Counted from the stretch's first letter, positions 1 through 5,962 are shown. The stretch is 5,999 nucleotides of DNA from Treponema sp. (GCA_016293645.1 JAEDDW010000101.1:1-5999); one strand, 5' to 3'. Notes: generated by a model from the letters alone, not told the origin. Program-made: numbers and translations.

Positions 1-1
1 G

Positions 2-121
2 CACTTCAATGATTCGAATGATGTTATTTAATGTAGCTTCAGGGATTTTAGATCTATTATGAGCCTTTGAACAGTGCCCATTTCGAGTAATCCATATTTT
101 GGTGGCATTTTCCTGAGGTTT
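2..121 (-). other. Possible 3' portion of an unidentified gene running off the left edge
   Basis: The minus strand is open from the window edge through this stretch and reads like real protein, including ITRNGHCSKA and HNRSKIPEATLNNIIRIIEV. The plus strand here gives no recognisable transposase sequence. The pattern His-x(4)-IP-x-x-TL-x-x-I resembles the C-terminal part of HicA-type mRNA interferases (typically H-x-x-x-EIP-x-GTL-x-x-IL), but the match is by eye and short, and the typical glycine before TL is alanine. The frame stays open on the minus strand to about 355, but beyond about 121 it is antisense to the transposase remnant, so any real gene has probably lost its 5' part there. Whether this is coding at all is uncertain; no function is assigned. 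Confidence 0.2.
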
Positions 122-574
122 TCCGTCCCGGAAGTCATGACACTCAGTATTATCCGTATATTGGACAGAACCGGGGATCTGAAAACTTTTCACAAGACGG
201 CATGCCTGCATTACCGCTCTTATTTTCCAAACCTTACGAACTATGAAAATTTTATGAAAGCTTCCAACAAGGCAGTTGGTTTTATCGCCGCCTTCATTCA
301 GGTGCAGTTGTATTTGAATCAGGAGAACTGCAATGAAAACACATTCTTTCTCGACTCAACACCTGTTACAGTCTGTGAAAACAGATATATTTCATCACAT
401 AAAGTCGCGAAGGCAATTGCCAGCCGAGGCAAATCCACAGCACTTGATGTTGAGCCTTATTTACTATTCAAACCTGAAAAATATAATGATAATAATAGAA
501 TTGAAGAGATCTCAAAAAAAATAATGGAAACTATGGAATCAGAGATAAAAAAAGTTTTATCGGAAGAACTTTGA
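74..574 (+). pseudogene. IS982-family transposase remnant, truncated at both ends
   Basis: The reading frame encodes 166 residues, against roughly 290-300 for an intact IS982-family transposase. Residues about 18-65 match the N-terminal helical region (PEVMTLSIIRIL, TFHKT, YFPNLTNYENF). Residues 92-122 match the start of the catalytic domain, FLDSTPVTVC followed by SSHKVAK and RGKST; D94 is the first acidic residue of the DDE triad. The family normally continues with a G-W/F-x-G-F-K-L-H stretch. Here homology stops at about nucleotide 440, and a charged, unrelated 44-residue tail takes over (LFKPEKYNDNN, then KKIMETMESEIKK). The second D and the E are absent, so it cannot transpose. The GTG at 74 follows an in-frame TGA at 68-70, and residues 1-17 do not look like the family, so the true start is lost. 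No terminal inverted repeats were recognised. The tail could be the 3' end of a different gene joined by deletion. Confidence 0.75.
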
Positions 575-582
575 GTTATAAA

Positions 583-673
583 AAAATGTCAGACGGAATT
601 GAAAATACAATGATTACCTTTTTTATATTTTCATGGATTTTCTGTTAAGAAAATCGAATCCGTGTGACATTTT
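583..673 (-). terminator. Long inverted repeat, possible branched terminator of the lipoprotein gene
   Basis: Bases 583-596 (AAAATGTCAGACGG) and 660-673 (CCGTGTGACATTTT) are inverted copies matching at 13 of 14 positions, with 63 bases between them. Read on the minus strand, the stem lies about 18 bases past the lipoprotein stop codon, and its distal arm runs directly into seven T residues (complement of 580-586). That is the layout of an intrinsic terminator. The loop is unusually large but contains its own hairpin, which would bring the arms together. It could instead be a small mobile-element remnant, since the arms resemble terminal repeats. Confidence 0.45.
636..655. repeat. Perfect 8-bp hairpin inside the larger inverted repeat
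   Basis: GATTTTCT at 636-643 and AGAAAATC at 648-655 are perfect inverted copies around a four-base loop, GTTA. The stem is AT-rich and therefore only moderately stable. It sits inside the loop of the 583-673 inverted repeat and would make that structure a branched hairpin on either strand. Confidence 0.5.
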
Positions 674-691
674 CAAAAGGTTAAAAATATA

Positions 692-1489
692 TCAGTAAAG
701 CACTGCTTCCGGCTCAGATGGAACTTCAAAGTTTGCGCTGCCACTTCCAGTGAGGTCAAGGTTTGCGTTTACAGTGGACTGAAGCGACTGTGGATCACGG
801 AGTCTTGCGATTGCCAGGGTAGCAAGGGCGCGGAGATTTTCATCCTGATTTGTATTTTCCCTTACCTTTCTCATGGCTGCATCAAGCTGTGCGTCAAACA
901 TGTTCTTTGGCATACCCATCACAAGAACATATGAATATGTCGCAGGCTTTACAGTCTGACCTTTCTTGTTCTGGATTTCATACTGTGCCCAATAGCTTGT
1001 GATGCGTTCAAGGCCGTTAAGGGTAACGTTCTTTGTGATCATGTCAACAACCTGAGCCTTTGATTCCTGTGTGATCTTGGAACCAGGCCCCTCAAGATCC
1101 CTCTGCCTGTCGGCAACCTGAGCCACGTTCTGTGCGATTGAAGCAGAAACGGCAGACTGAATGTCAAAGGAGTCTGTCATTGTCCTGATGGCATCAAGAT
1201 CCTCTCCCATGGCATTTACAGCCCAAAGACGGTAATTGTCATATTCCCCCTTTTCAGAAGCAAGTGCCTTCTTGAGGGCGCCTTCTCCGCGGGCGTTGAG
1301 GACATTTGAATACCATTCAGGAAGATCTCCGTTGGCGGCAAGCCCCTGCCAGTCGATGTATTCAGCATGATTGCCGGCTGACTTGGCCTGTGTGTATTCA
1401 TTTGTAAGTTTTGGAGTCTTGCCAGTTGATCCACAAGATGCAAGCAAAACCACTGAAGAAGCCATGATGGCAAAAATTGATTTTTTCAT
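692..1489 (-). CDS. LPP20-like envelope lipoprotein
   Basis: The product is 265 residues. A lysine-headed hydrophobic signal (MKKSIFAIMASSVVLLASC) ends in the lipobox LASC at 16-19, so the mature protein should start at Cys19, be lipidated and be held in an envelope membrane. The mature part contains PEWY (57-60) followed by an alanine-rich region (about 110-130), then SYWAQYEIQ and YSYVLVMGMPKNMFDAQL (185-202). This order, P-x-W, alanine-rich helix, then a strand ending in YVLV, resembles the LPP20 lipoprotein family; I judge this by pattern only. The C-terminus is a serine/acidic tail. The start at 1489 is chosen because GGAG (1496-1499) precedes it by 6 bases, the signal peptide begins there, and the promoter lies between it and the upstream in-frame Met codon at 1606. 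The gene appears monocistronic. Its biochemical role is unknown. Confidence 0.8.
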   Translation of the reverse strand: MKKSIFAIMASSVVLLASCGSTGKTPKLTNEYTQAKSAGNHAEYIDWQGLAANGDLPEWYSNVLNARGEGALKKALASEKGEYDNYRLWAVNAMGEDLDAIRTMTDSFDIQSAVSASIAQNVAQVADRQRDLEGPGSKITQESKAQVVDMITKNVTLNGLERITSYWAQYEIQNKKGQTVKPATYSYVLVMGMPKNMFDAQLDAAMRKVRENTNQDENLRALATLAIARLRDPQSLQSTVNANLDLTGSGSANFEVPSEPEAVLY

Positions 1490-1543
1490 TTTAATCTCCA
1501 TATATAAACAATTAGACGCCGAAGTTCCGGCTGAACTGAGAAA

Positions 1544-1572
1544 AATATAGCACTGAAGACTTTCAACGTCAA
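1544..1572 (-). promoter_or_regulatory. Sigma-70 promoter of the lipoprotein gene
   Basis: On the minus strand TTGACG (1567-1572) is followed after exactly 17 bases by TATATT (1544-1549). Each box matches 5 of 6 consensus positions. The predicted transcript start near 1537 gives a leader of about 48 bases before the ATG at 1489. An A11 tract lies 9-19 bases upstream of the -35 box. Confidence 0.75.
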
Positions 1573-1580
1573 CAAAGCCG

Positions 1581-1591
1581 TTTTTTTTTTT
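1581..1591 (-). repeat. A11/T11 homopolymer upstream of the lipoprotein -35 box
   Basis: Eleven T residues on the plus strand, A on the minus strand, end 9 bases upstream of the -35 hexamer. An A-tract in this place can act as an UP element binding the RNA polymerase alpha C-terminal domain. A run this long can also change length by slipped-strand replication, which would alter the region just upstream of the promoter. Confidence 0.5.
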
Positions 1592-1663
1592 CATTATAGA
1601 TAACAACTTGTAGAAAAAAATGTTACAGAATTCTCATAAAATCATGTTTTAAGCTTATCAATA

Positions 1664-1672
1664 TGTTATATT
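1664..1672 (+). promoter_or_regulatory. Candidate extended -10 promoter for a long synthase leader
   Basis: TG-T-TATATT fits an extended -10 element (TGnTATAAT) with one mismatch; no good -35 is seen at 16-18 bases. Transcription would start at about 1679, exactly at the left arm of the inverted repeat 1678-1750, giving a leader of roughly 125 bases. In such AT-rich DNA this may be chance. It competes with the promoter at 1769-1797. Confidence 0.25.
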
Positions 1673-1677
1673 ATTAT

Positions 1678-1750
1678 TGGTGAGGAAAATCAATTATATA
1701 GGAGAAGCTAATCAATTTTTCACAAGCCAGATGTTTCAGATTCCTCACCA
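1678..1750 (+). promoter_or_regulatory. Inverted repeat followed by T5 upstream of the synthase gene
   Basis: TGGTGAGGAA (1678-1687) and TTCCTCACCA (1741-1750) are a perfect 10-bp inverted pair with 53 bases between, followed at once by TTTTT (1751-1755). If transcribed on the plus strand this would form a closing stem ending in a U tract, like an attenuator. As DNA it could be a spaced operator pair. The loop contains AATCAATT twice (1688-1695 and 1710-1717) as a direct repeat, and a GGAG with no useful start codon behind it. No known riboswitch family was recognised. Confidence 0.35.
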
Positions 1751-1768
1751 TTTTTGAAGACCTTAAAA

Positions 1769-1797
1769 TTGCAATTTCCATAAATTAATTCTAGAAT
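1769..1797 (+). promoter_or_regulatory. Candidate promoter directly abutting the synthase start codon
   Basis: TTGCAA (1769-1774), 17 bases, then TAGAAT (1792-1797). The -10 matches 5 of 6 positions and the -35 matches 4 of 6. Transcription would begin at about 1804, the A of the ATG, giving a leaderless mRNA. This fits the absence of any Shine-Dalgarno sequence. The -10 box itself contains an in-frame TAG (1792-1794), so the coding region cannot start further upstream. Confidence 0.5.
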
Positions 1798-1803
1798 GAA
1801 GCC

Positions 1804-2922
1804 ATGACCATTATTGCAGAAATCGGGACAGCCCACGGTGGCTCAGAATCAAAAGCCTTTGAACTTATAGACGCGGCAAAAGAAGCCGGTGCCGACTGCG
1901 TAAAGTTTCAATGGGTATACGCAGATGAAATTCTTCACCCTGATACAGGATTCGTGAACCTTCCCGGGGGCAAAACCAGACTTTATGACAATTTCAAAAG
2001 CCTTGAATGCGACCAGGATTTCTACGCCCGGTGCATGGAATACAGTCGTAAGCAGGGATTGCTTTTTGCATGCTCCCCTTTTGGACTTAAATCTTTTTCT
2101 CTTCTTGCTGAACTCAAACCAGACGCCATAAAGATTGCAAGTCCTGAAGTAAACCATTTTCCAATGCTTAAGGAATGCGCTAAATTCTACGGAACAATTC
2201 CGATCATCCTGTCCAGCGGAGTCTCAAAGATCGGTGACATTGAGCGTGCACTTGAAATAATTCAAAATTGCAGCAGCAAAAAAGAATGTGACATGGTCAA
2301 AAAAATTCCAGATCTGACCTTGCTTCACTGTCTGACTTTCTATCCAGCTCCGGAAGAAGAATACAACGTCCGCTGCGTCAAGACCCTGGGCCAGATTTTT
2401 GGCATTCCCACAGGAATCAGCGACCACAGTCTTGATCCGGTTCTTGTACCGGTCCTCAGTGTTGCCATGGGCGGCTCAATGATAGAAAAGCACATCACCT
2501 TAAGCAGAAAAGACAGCGGACTGGACGATCCTGTTGCTCTGGAACCGGAAATGTTCAAGATCATGGTGCACAGCGTACATCAGGCGGAAGCTGTCATGCG
2601 CCACGGCGGTGAAAATGAAATCTACCGTCAGCTGGAATATGAATATGATGAAAAAAGGCTTAAAGCGATCCTTGGATCAGGAGTAAAAAAGCTTGCCCCG
2701 GCTGAATACGCAAATTACGGCAGAACAAACAGAAGCCTCCACTACATGCGATCCATGAAGAAAGGAGAAAAAATCGGGGCAGATGACATAAAAATCCTGC
2801 GTACTGAAAAAATCCTGACGCCGGGAATAAGTCCTGAATTCATCGACACCCTGACCGGTGCAACACTATCACGTAACGTAAAAAACGGAGACGGCGTAAG
2901 GCTTGAAGATTTTTTATTTTGA
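1804..2922 (+). CDS. NeuB/SpsE-type nonulosonic (sialic-acid-like) acid synthase
   Basis: This 372-residue cytoplasmic enzyme should condense phosphoenolpyruvate with an N-acylated hexosamine to a nine-carbon acid such as N-acetylneuraminate, legionaminate or pseudaminate. The N-terminal TIM-barrel NeuB domain (about 1-260) has IAEIG (4-8), VKFQ (33-36), KIAS (110-113), LSSG (136-139), LLHC...YP (173-181), GISDHS (204-209) and EKHITL (228-233). H208 and H230 correspond to the metal ligands known from meningococcal NeuB; E6, K34 and K110 fit its active-site residues. A C-terminal SAF (antifreeze-like) domain spans about 305-371, with RSLHYMRSMKKGEKI and R310 at the position of the arginine that reaches the partner subunit. 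The usual R-x-GPD/S segment reads KDSGLDD, so the exact substrate is open. ATG 1804 is the only possible start, with in-frame stops at 1786 and 1792, yet it lacks a ribosome site. No CMP-sugar synthetase or epimerase gene is in the window. The 3' end overlaps the convergent peptidase gene by 9 bp. Confidence 0.9.
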   Translation: MTIIAEIGTAHGGSESKAFELIDAAKEAGADCVKFQWVYADEILHPDTGFVNLPGGKTRLYDNFKSLECDQDFYARCMEYSRKQGLLFACSPFGLKSFSLLAELKPDAIKIASPEVNHFPMLKECAKFYGTIPIILSSGVSKIGDIERALEIIQNCSSKKECDMVKKIPDLTLLHCLTFYPAPEEEYNVRCVKTLGQIFGIPTGISDHSLDPVLVPVLSVAMGGSMIEKHITLSRKDSGLDDPVALEPEMFKIMVHSVHQAEAVMRHGGENEIYRQLEYEYDEKRLKAILGSGVKKLAPAEYANYGRTNRSLHYMRSMKKGEKIGADDIKILRTEKILTPGISPEFIDTLTGATLSRNVKNGDGVRLEDFLF

Positions 2923-4353
2923 AAAACATTTCATGATCATGTCGGCCCAGCCACCGTCTCGTCTGCCGAATTCAAGTTCAGTCCTGTACCATGGCTGAAC
3001 GGAAAATGATGAGACCCCCCTGCCGCATAATGTAACTCCATATGGATTGTTTTCTGTGGTATAGGAACCGTCTATATATGCATTGTTAACGAAAATGTCA
3101 TTTGCATCGTTTTTCCGTTTCCATGACCATACGATCATATCATCCAATGCGGACACAACTTTAGATGCAGAATTATTTACACCTGCATCAGCTGCTTTTT
3201 CCTTCACCTTGCATGCAAACTTTCCGGCATCATACAGATAATTATAGGAACCAATGTAATTCCATACATTCTGGAAATAAGATCTGTAGACATCAGGTGT
3301 GGAAGAAGCCATTATCTGAGCTGCCATGGAATTTACGGCGTCAGCACAGGCTTCTACCTTTGACAGGTCAATCATGGTTATAGTCGGATAAAACGCACTA
3401 CCATTTATATTGGTCAAATTATAATAATCGTTAAAAAAATTTTTACACACGCCAAGACCAAGATCAGAAACAGTCAGTTTTCCTTTTCTGCCGTTAAACA
3501 ATTCAAGTAATGAAGCATAATTTTGACCGGTTCCAGGAATTTCCTCTGGAGAAACAATGCTGTATTCTGCCAGATCCTTAATTTCATAGGCGTCCTCAAA
3601 TCCTGCTCCCAAACATATATCAAAAAGCATCATATCAAGTCTGTTTGAAAGACCGTAACCAGCATTTTTAAAAGCCTGAGCAAATTCCCTGCTGGACATG
3701 TACCTATTTTTTGCATTGGTTTCATCAGGGCAAATAACTCGTGTTGACTTGTTTACATAAAGATAAGTGGAATCACCTCCTGGTCCTCCCCCATGGGAGC
3801 CAAGAACAAATATAACGTGATCTGCTTCATAATGCTCATTGACCCAGAGAAGAAACTTTTCCAGAGTTTTATAGTCCGCCATATTTGCTTCATAGTCTGC
3901 ATTTTTTATGAATGAAACATCAATGATATCAATGGTAGCTGAACCAATTGCACCGGCATTATTATCAGGACCAATATCATAAAGATGCGTAAATGGATGG
4001 CCTGCCTTTGCTCCATCAAACAGTACCACATAATTGACTGAATCACAGTCTGATTTAGGAGTCCCATCACCTTTTTTTATTGCAAACATTCCACTTTCAA
4101 TTTCATTTAAATCCCTGAACAGTGGATATCCGTTAATACCATAATCCAGACTATTATCAGCATCCATGTAATGGATGAAAAGCCAGTCGGAACTTTTTTT
4201 GCCGTCCTTAAAATATTCAGATTCTTTCTTTACAGTTCCACCGTAAGTTTCCACCGTCTGGCTGGTTCCTGATTTATTTGAATTGTCAATCTCGAACCGG
4301 CATGATACAAAAAAGAAAACCAATAAAAAAACAAAAAGGCGGAAACTTTTCAT
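2914..4353 (-). CDS. Clostripain-family (C11) cysteine peptidase lipoprotein
   Basis: The 479-residue product has a very hydrophobic signal (about 4-17) ending in FVSC, with Cys18 as the probable lipidation site; phenylalanine at -3 is a relaxed, spirochaete-style lipobox. The peptidase domain begins at DWLFIHYMDADNSLDYG (56-72), the typical C11 opening. The catalytic dyad is seen as H187 in VLGSHGGGPGG and C247 in FDICLGAGFEDAYEI, followed by YSIVSPEEIPGTGQNY (264-279). D245, two residues before the cysteine, matches the S1-pocket aspartate that in characterised C11 enzymes favours cleavage after Arg/Lys. A roughly 160-residue C-terminal part has no recognised motif. It is expected to act outside the inner membrane on unknown substrates, possibly after self-processing. 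The start at 4353 is set by AGGAG (4364-4368), 10 bases upstream and overlapping the TAG of the SIMPL gene, which suggests coupled translation. A start 12 codons upstream (4389) would lie inside the SIMPL gene and spoil the signal peptide. Confidence 0.9.
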   Translation of the reverse strand: MKSFRLFVFLLVFFFVSCRFEIDNSNKSGTSQTVETYGGTVKKESEYFKDGKKSSDWLFIHYMDADNSLDYGINGYPLFRDLNEIESGMFAIKKGDGTPKSDCDSVNYVVLFDGAKAGHPFTHLYDIGPDNNAGAIGSATIDIIDVSFIKNADYEANMADYKTLEKFLLWVNEHYEADHVIFVLGSHGGGPGGDSTYLYVNKSTRVICPDETNAKNRYMSSREFAQAFKNAGYGLSNRLDMMLFDICLGAGFEDAYEIKDLAEYSIVSPEEIPGTGQNYASLLELFNGRKGKLTVSDLGLGVCKNFFNDYYNLTNINGSAFYPTITMIDLSKVEACADAVNSMAAQIMASSTPDVYRSYFQNVWNYIGSYNYLYDAGKFACKVKEKAADAGVNNSASKVVSALDDMIVWSWKRKNDANDIFVNNAYIDGSYTTENNPYGVTLCGRGVSSFSVQPWYRTELEFGRRDGGWADMIMKCFSK

Positions 4354-4366
4354 AACCTGAAATCTC

Positions 4367-5062
4367 CTAGTCCGAAAGACCGTAAACAACAGTTGTCACG
4401 ACACGGACAGTTTTTTTATATTCCATTCCAGTTGCGGCATCATCAATGGAAAAAAGTCCCTGGGTAGCGCTCTGAATCTTACCGACACGGCTGCCGCTGT
4501 CACGGGCAAATTTTTCCGCAGCCTCACGTGCATTTTTTGTAGCCTCTTCAATCATGGCAGGCTTAATGTCATTGAGGCCATTGAATACATAGTTGACGTG
4601 GGTTCCGTATTCTGTGTTTACGGAGATTCCTTTTCCAATAAGCTCAAGTGTATTTTCCGATGCTTTTCTCACCTGCTGAACCTTGCCGCATCTTACCAGA
4701 ATTGCAGGTTTGGCAATGTATCTGTATCTTCTGTCACGGTTGTCAAGGTATGCATTCATGGCAATATCGGTAATTTCAGGAGCAAGGACAGTGTAATCCG
4801 ATTCATCCATTCCGTATGACTTGAGATATTCAATTACAATCTTTGTGCTCTTTATTATTTCATTCTGAAGCTCAGGAAGGTCATTGCCGCCAATTGAGAA
4901 CGACAGTTTCCATTCCGCCATATCCGCATCCACTTCCCTTTCAGAAAGTCCTCTGACGGTGACGCTTCTGTCGCGAACGATTTTTGTCATTCCCTTTGAC
5001 ATTACCAATGATGATGCAAAAACAGATACTGCACAGATCAAGGCTGCGATTATTGCTTTCAT
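4367..5062 (-). CDS. SIMPL-domain (DUF541) envelope protein
   Basis: The product has 231 residues. An N-terminal hydrophobic segment (about 3-21) should export the protein or anchor it, with the rest in the periplasm. The SIMPL domain occupies about 33-229: the opening VTVRGLSEREVDADMAEW matches the family's V-x-V-x-G-x-G-x-x-x-x-x-P-D-x-A pattern, with alanine in place of proline. A middle strand contains YRYIAKPAILVRC. The characteristic helix NAREAAEKFARDSGSRVGKI (177-196) and the closing strand KKTVRVVTTVVYGL are also present. SIMPL proteins form oligomeric shells in known cases, but their biochemical role is poorly defined, so none is claimed here. AGGAGG (5068-5073) lies 5 bases before the ATG. 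The gene starts 20 bases after the coaX stop and ends 13 bases before the peptidase start, making it the middle gene of a likely operon. Length is typical for the family. Confidence 0.88.
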   Translation of the reverse strand: MKAIIAALICAVSVFASSLVMSKGMTKIVRDRSVTVRGLSEREVDADMAEWKLSFSIGGNDLPELQNEIIKSTKIVIEYLKSYGMDESDYTVLAPEITDIAMNAYLDNRDRRYRYIAKPAILVRCGKVQQVRKASENTLELIGKGISVNTEYGTHVNYVFNGLNDIKPAMIEEATKNAREAAEKFARDSGSRVGKIQSATQGLFSIDDAATGMEYKKTVRVVTTVVYGLSD

Positions 5063-5082
5063 AAATTCCTCCTGAAAAAAAA

Positions 5083-5880
5083 TCAGATAAGTTCTGAAAT
5101 AAGCTTAAGGCCTTTCAGAGTAAGTTCCTTATCTACAATCGTAAAACAGTCGGTAATAGGCTTCAAGACTGAATTCAATCCGCCTGTTGCGACTACCTTT
5201 ATATCCTCCGGCTTGTCTCCGGAAATTTCATGCATGTTGTTTTTCACCTGGCTGACAAGACTTTCTACAAGTCCCTTATAACCAAGTACAATACCGGACT
5301 GAATGGCTTCCTTTGTTGTAGCTCCGATCACTTTTCTTGGAGCCTCAAGGGGAACAAAAGGAAGCTGGGCTGTATTCATGGCAAGTGCCTTCACGGCAGT
5401 TCCAAGGCCGGGAGAAATGGTTCCGCCTAAAATAATCCCCTTTGAATCAGTTGCTGTAAGAGTAAGGGCAGTTCCAAAATCAACGACGATGTTTGCTCCG
5501 TGGAATAAATTCCATGCGCTGACAGCATTGCAAAGAAGGTCGGTACCAAGCTCACGGCTGCTATGTCCGCTCAAATGAACCGGCAGAATTGTTCCTTCCT
5601 GGGCAAGGTTTGTATTGATGACATAGGGATGCTTTTTCACGACGCGCTGGCATACAATTACAAAAGGGCCTATCAAAGCCGGAACTACGGAACTTATGAT
5701 TCCCTTGCTGAACAAAGTCGTATCTATTCCAGCATCACGGCACAAAGTCAGAATTATGGATGTATATTCATCGCCGGTTCTTTTTGTATCTGAGCTGATT
5801 CTCCACTGCTGGATTATTTTATTTCCGTCAAAGACCGCGATTACAACGTTTGTATTTCCAATGTCCACAGCAAACAGCAT
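5083..5880 (-). CDS. coaX: Type III pantothenate kinase (CoaX)
   Basis: This 265-residue cytoplasmic kinase phosphorylates pantothenate to 4'-phosphopantothenate, the first step of coenzyme A synthesis. Type III enzymes belong to the ASKHA (actin/Hsp70/sugar kinase) fold and need a monovalent cation. The phosphate-binding motif DIGNTN is at 6-11, the catalytic aspartate is D114 in ELGTDLL, the second phosphate motif VDFGTALT is at 133-140, GGTISPGL at 152-159, and ATGGL at 231-235. The family usually reads G-x-D-R after the first segment; here the residue after D114 is leucine. ATG 5880 is preferred because family members begin immediately before DIGNTN and GGAGG (5892-5896) lies 11 bases upstream. 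The alternative TTG at 5898 would overlap that ribosome site. It is the first gene of the run coaX, SIMPL, C11 peptidase as far as the window shows. Confidence 0.93.
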   Translation of the reverse strand: MLFAVDIGNTNVVIAVFDGNKIIQQWRISSDTKRTGDEYTSIILTLCRDAGIDTTLFSKGIISSVVPALIGPFVIVCQRVVKKHPYVINTNLAQEGTILPVHLSGHSSRELGTDLLCNAVSAWNLFHGANIVVDFGTALTLTATDSKGIILGGTISPGLGTAVKALAMNTAQLPFVPLEAPRKVIGATTKEAIQSGIVLGYKGLVESLVSQVKNNMHEISGDKPEDIKVVATGGLNSVLKPITDCFTIVDKELTLKGLKLISELI

Positions 5881-5902
5881 TTTGCCCGAATCCTCCAAAG
5901 GA

Positions 5903-5908
5903 ATTATA
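5903..5908 (-). promoter_or_regulatory. Candidate -10 box of the coaX operon
   Basis: A perfect TATAAT on the minus strand lies 22 bases upstream of the coaX ATG. Its best -35 at 16 bases is only TGTAAA, and a TTGAAA at 5936-5941 is too far away. Transcription from here would start around 5896, leaving a very short leader that begins at the GGAGG. The true promoter could lie further upstream, outside the window, if coaX is not the first gene. Confidence 0.35.
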
Positions 5909-5944
5909 CATATATTTGAAATAATTTACATCAGGTTTCAAGAA

Positions 5945-5962
5945 AATTATGAATTATGAATT
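5945..5962. repeat. Short tandem repeat upstream of coaX
   Basis: AATTATG occurs twice in tandem followed by AATT. The rest of the edge region to 5999 has a C6 run (5972-5977) and a T9 run (5984-5992), with no gene recognised. Confidence 0.5.

Noticed and set aside
333..524. 63-residue plus-strand frame inside the transposase remnant
   Set aside because: It is the alternative frame of recognisable transposase sequence, with no domain of its own.
1490..1606. 39-codon upstream extension of the lipoprotein frame
   Set aside because: It would read through the promoter and the A11 tract, has no ribosome site, and would bury the signal peptide inside the protein.
1731..1757. Eight-codon frame in the synthase upstream region, a possible leader peptide
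   Set aside because: The nearest GGAG is over 25 bases away and the codons show no attenuation-type run.
1849..2564. Three minus-strand open frames within the synthase gene
   Set aside because: They are antisense to a well-conserved enzyme and show no recognisable domain or ribosome site.
2932..2941. CATGATCATG palindrome just after the synthase stop
   Set aside because: It encodes conserved-looking residues of the peptidase C-terminus, has no loop and no T-run, and so is not a terminator.
4354..4389. Upstream start for the C11 peptidase, adding 12 residues
   Set aside because: It lies inside the SIMPL gene, adds charged residues before the signal peptide, and ignores the AGGAG that serves the ATG at 4353.
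5881..5898. Upstream TTG start for coaX, adding six residues
   Set aside because: The TTG overlaps the GGAGG ribosome site, and the family begins at the later ATG just before DIGNTN.
4598..5959. Several plus-strand open frames across the SIMPL and coaX genes
   Set aside because: They are antisense shadows of strongly supported genes and have no family resemblance.
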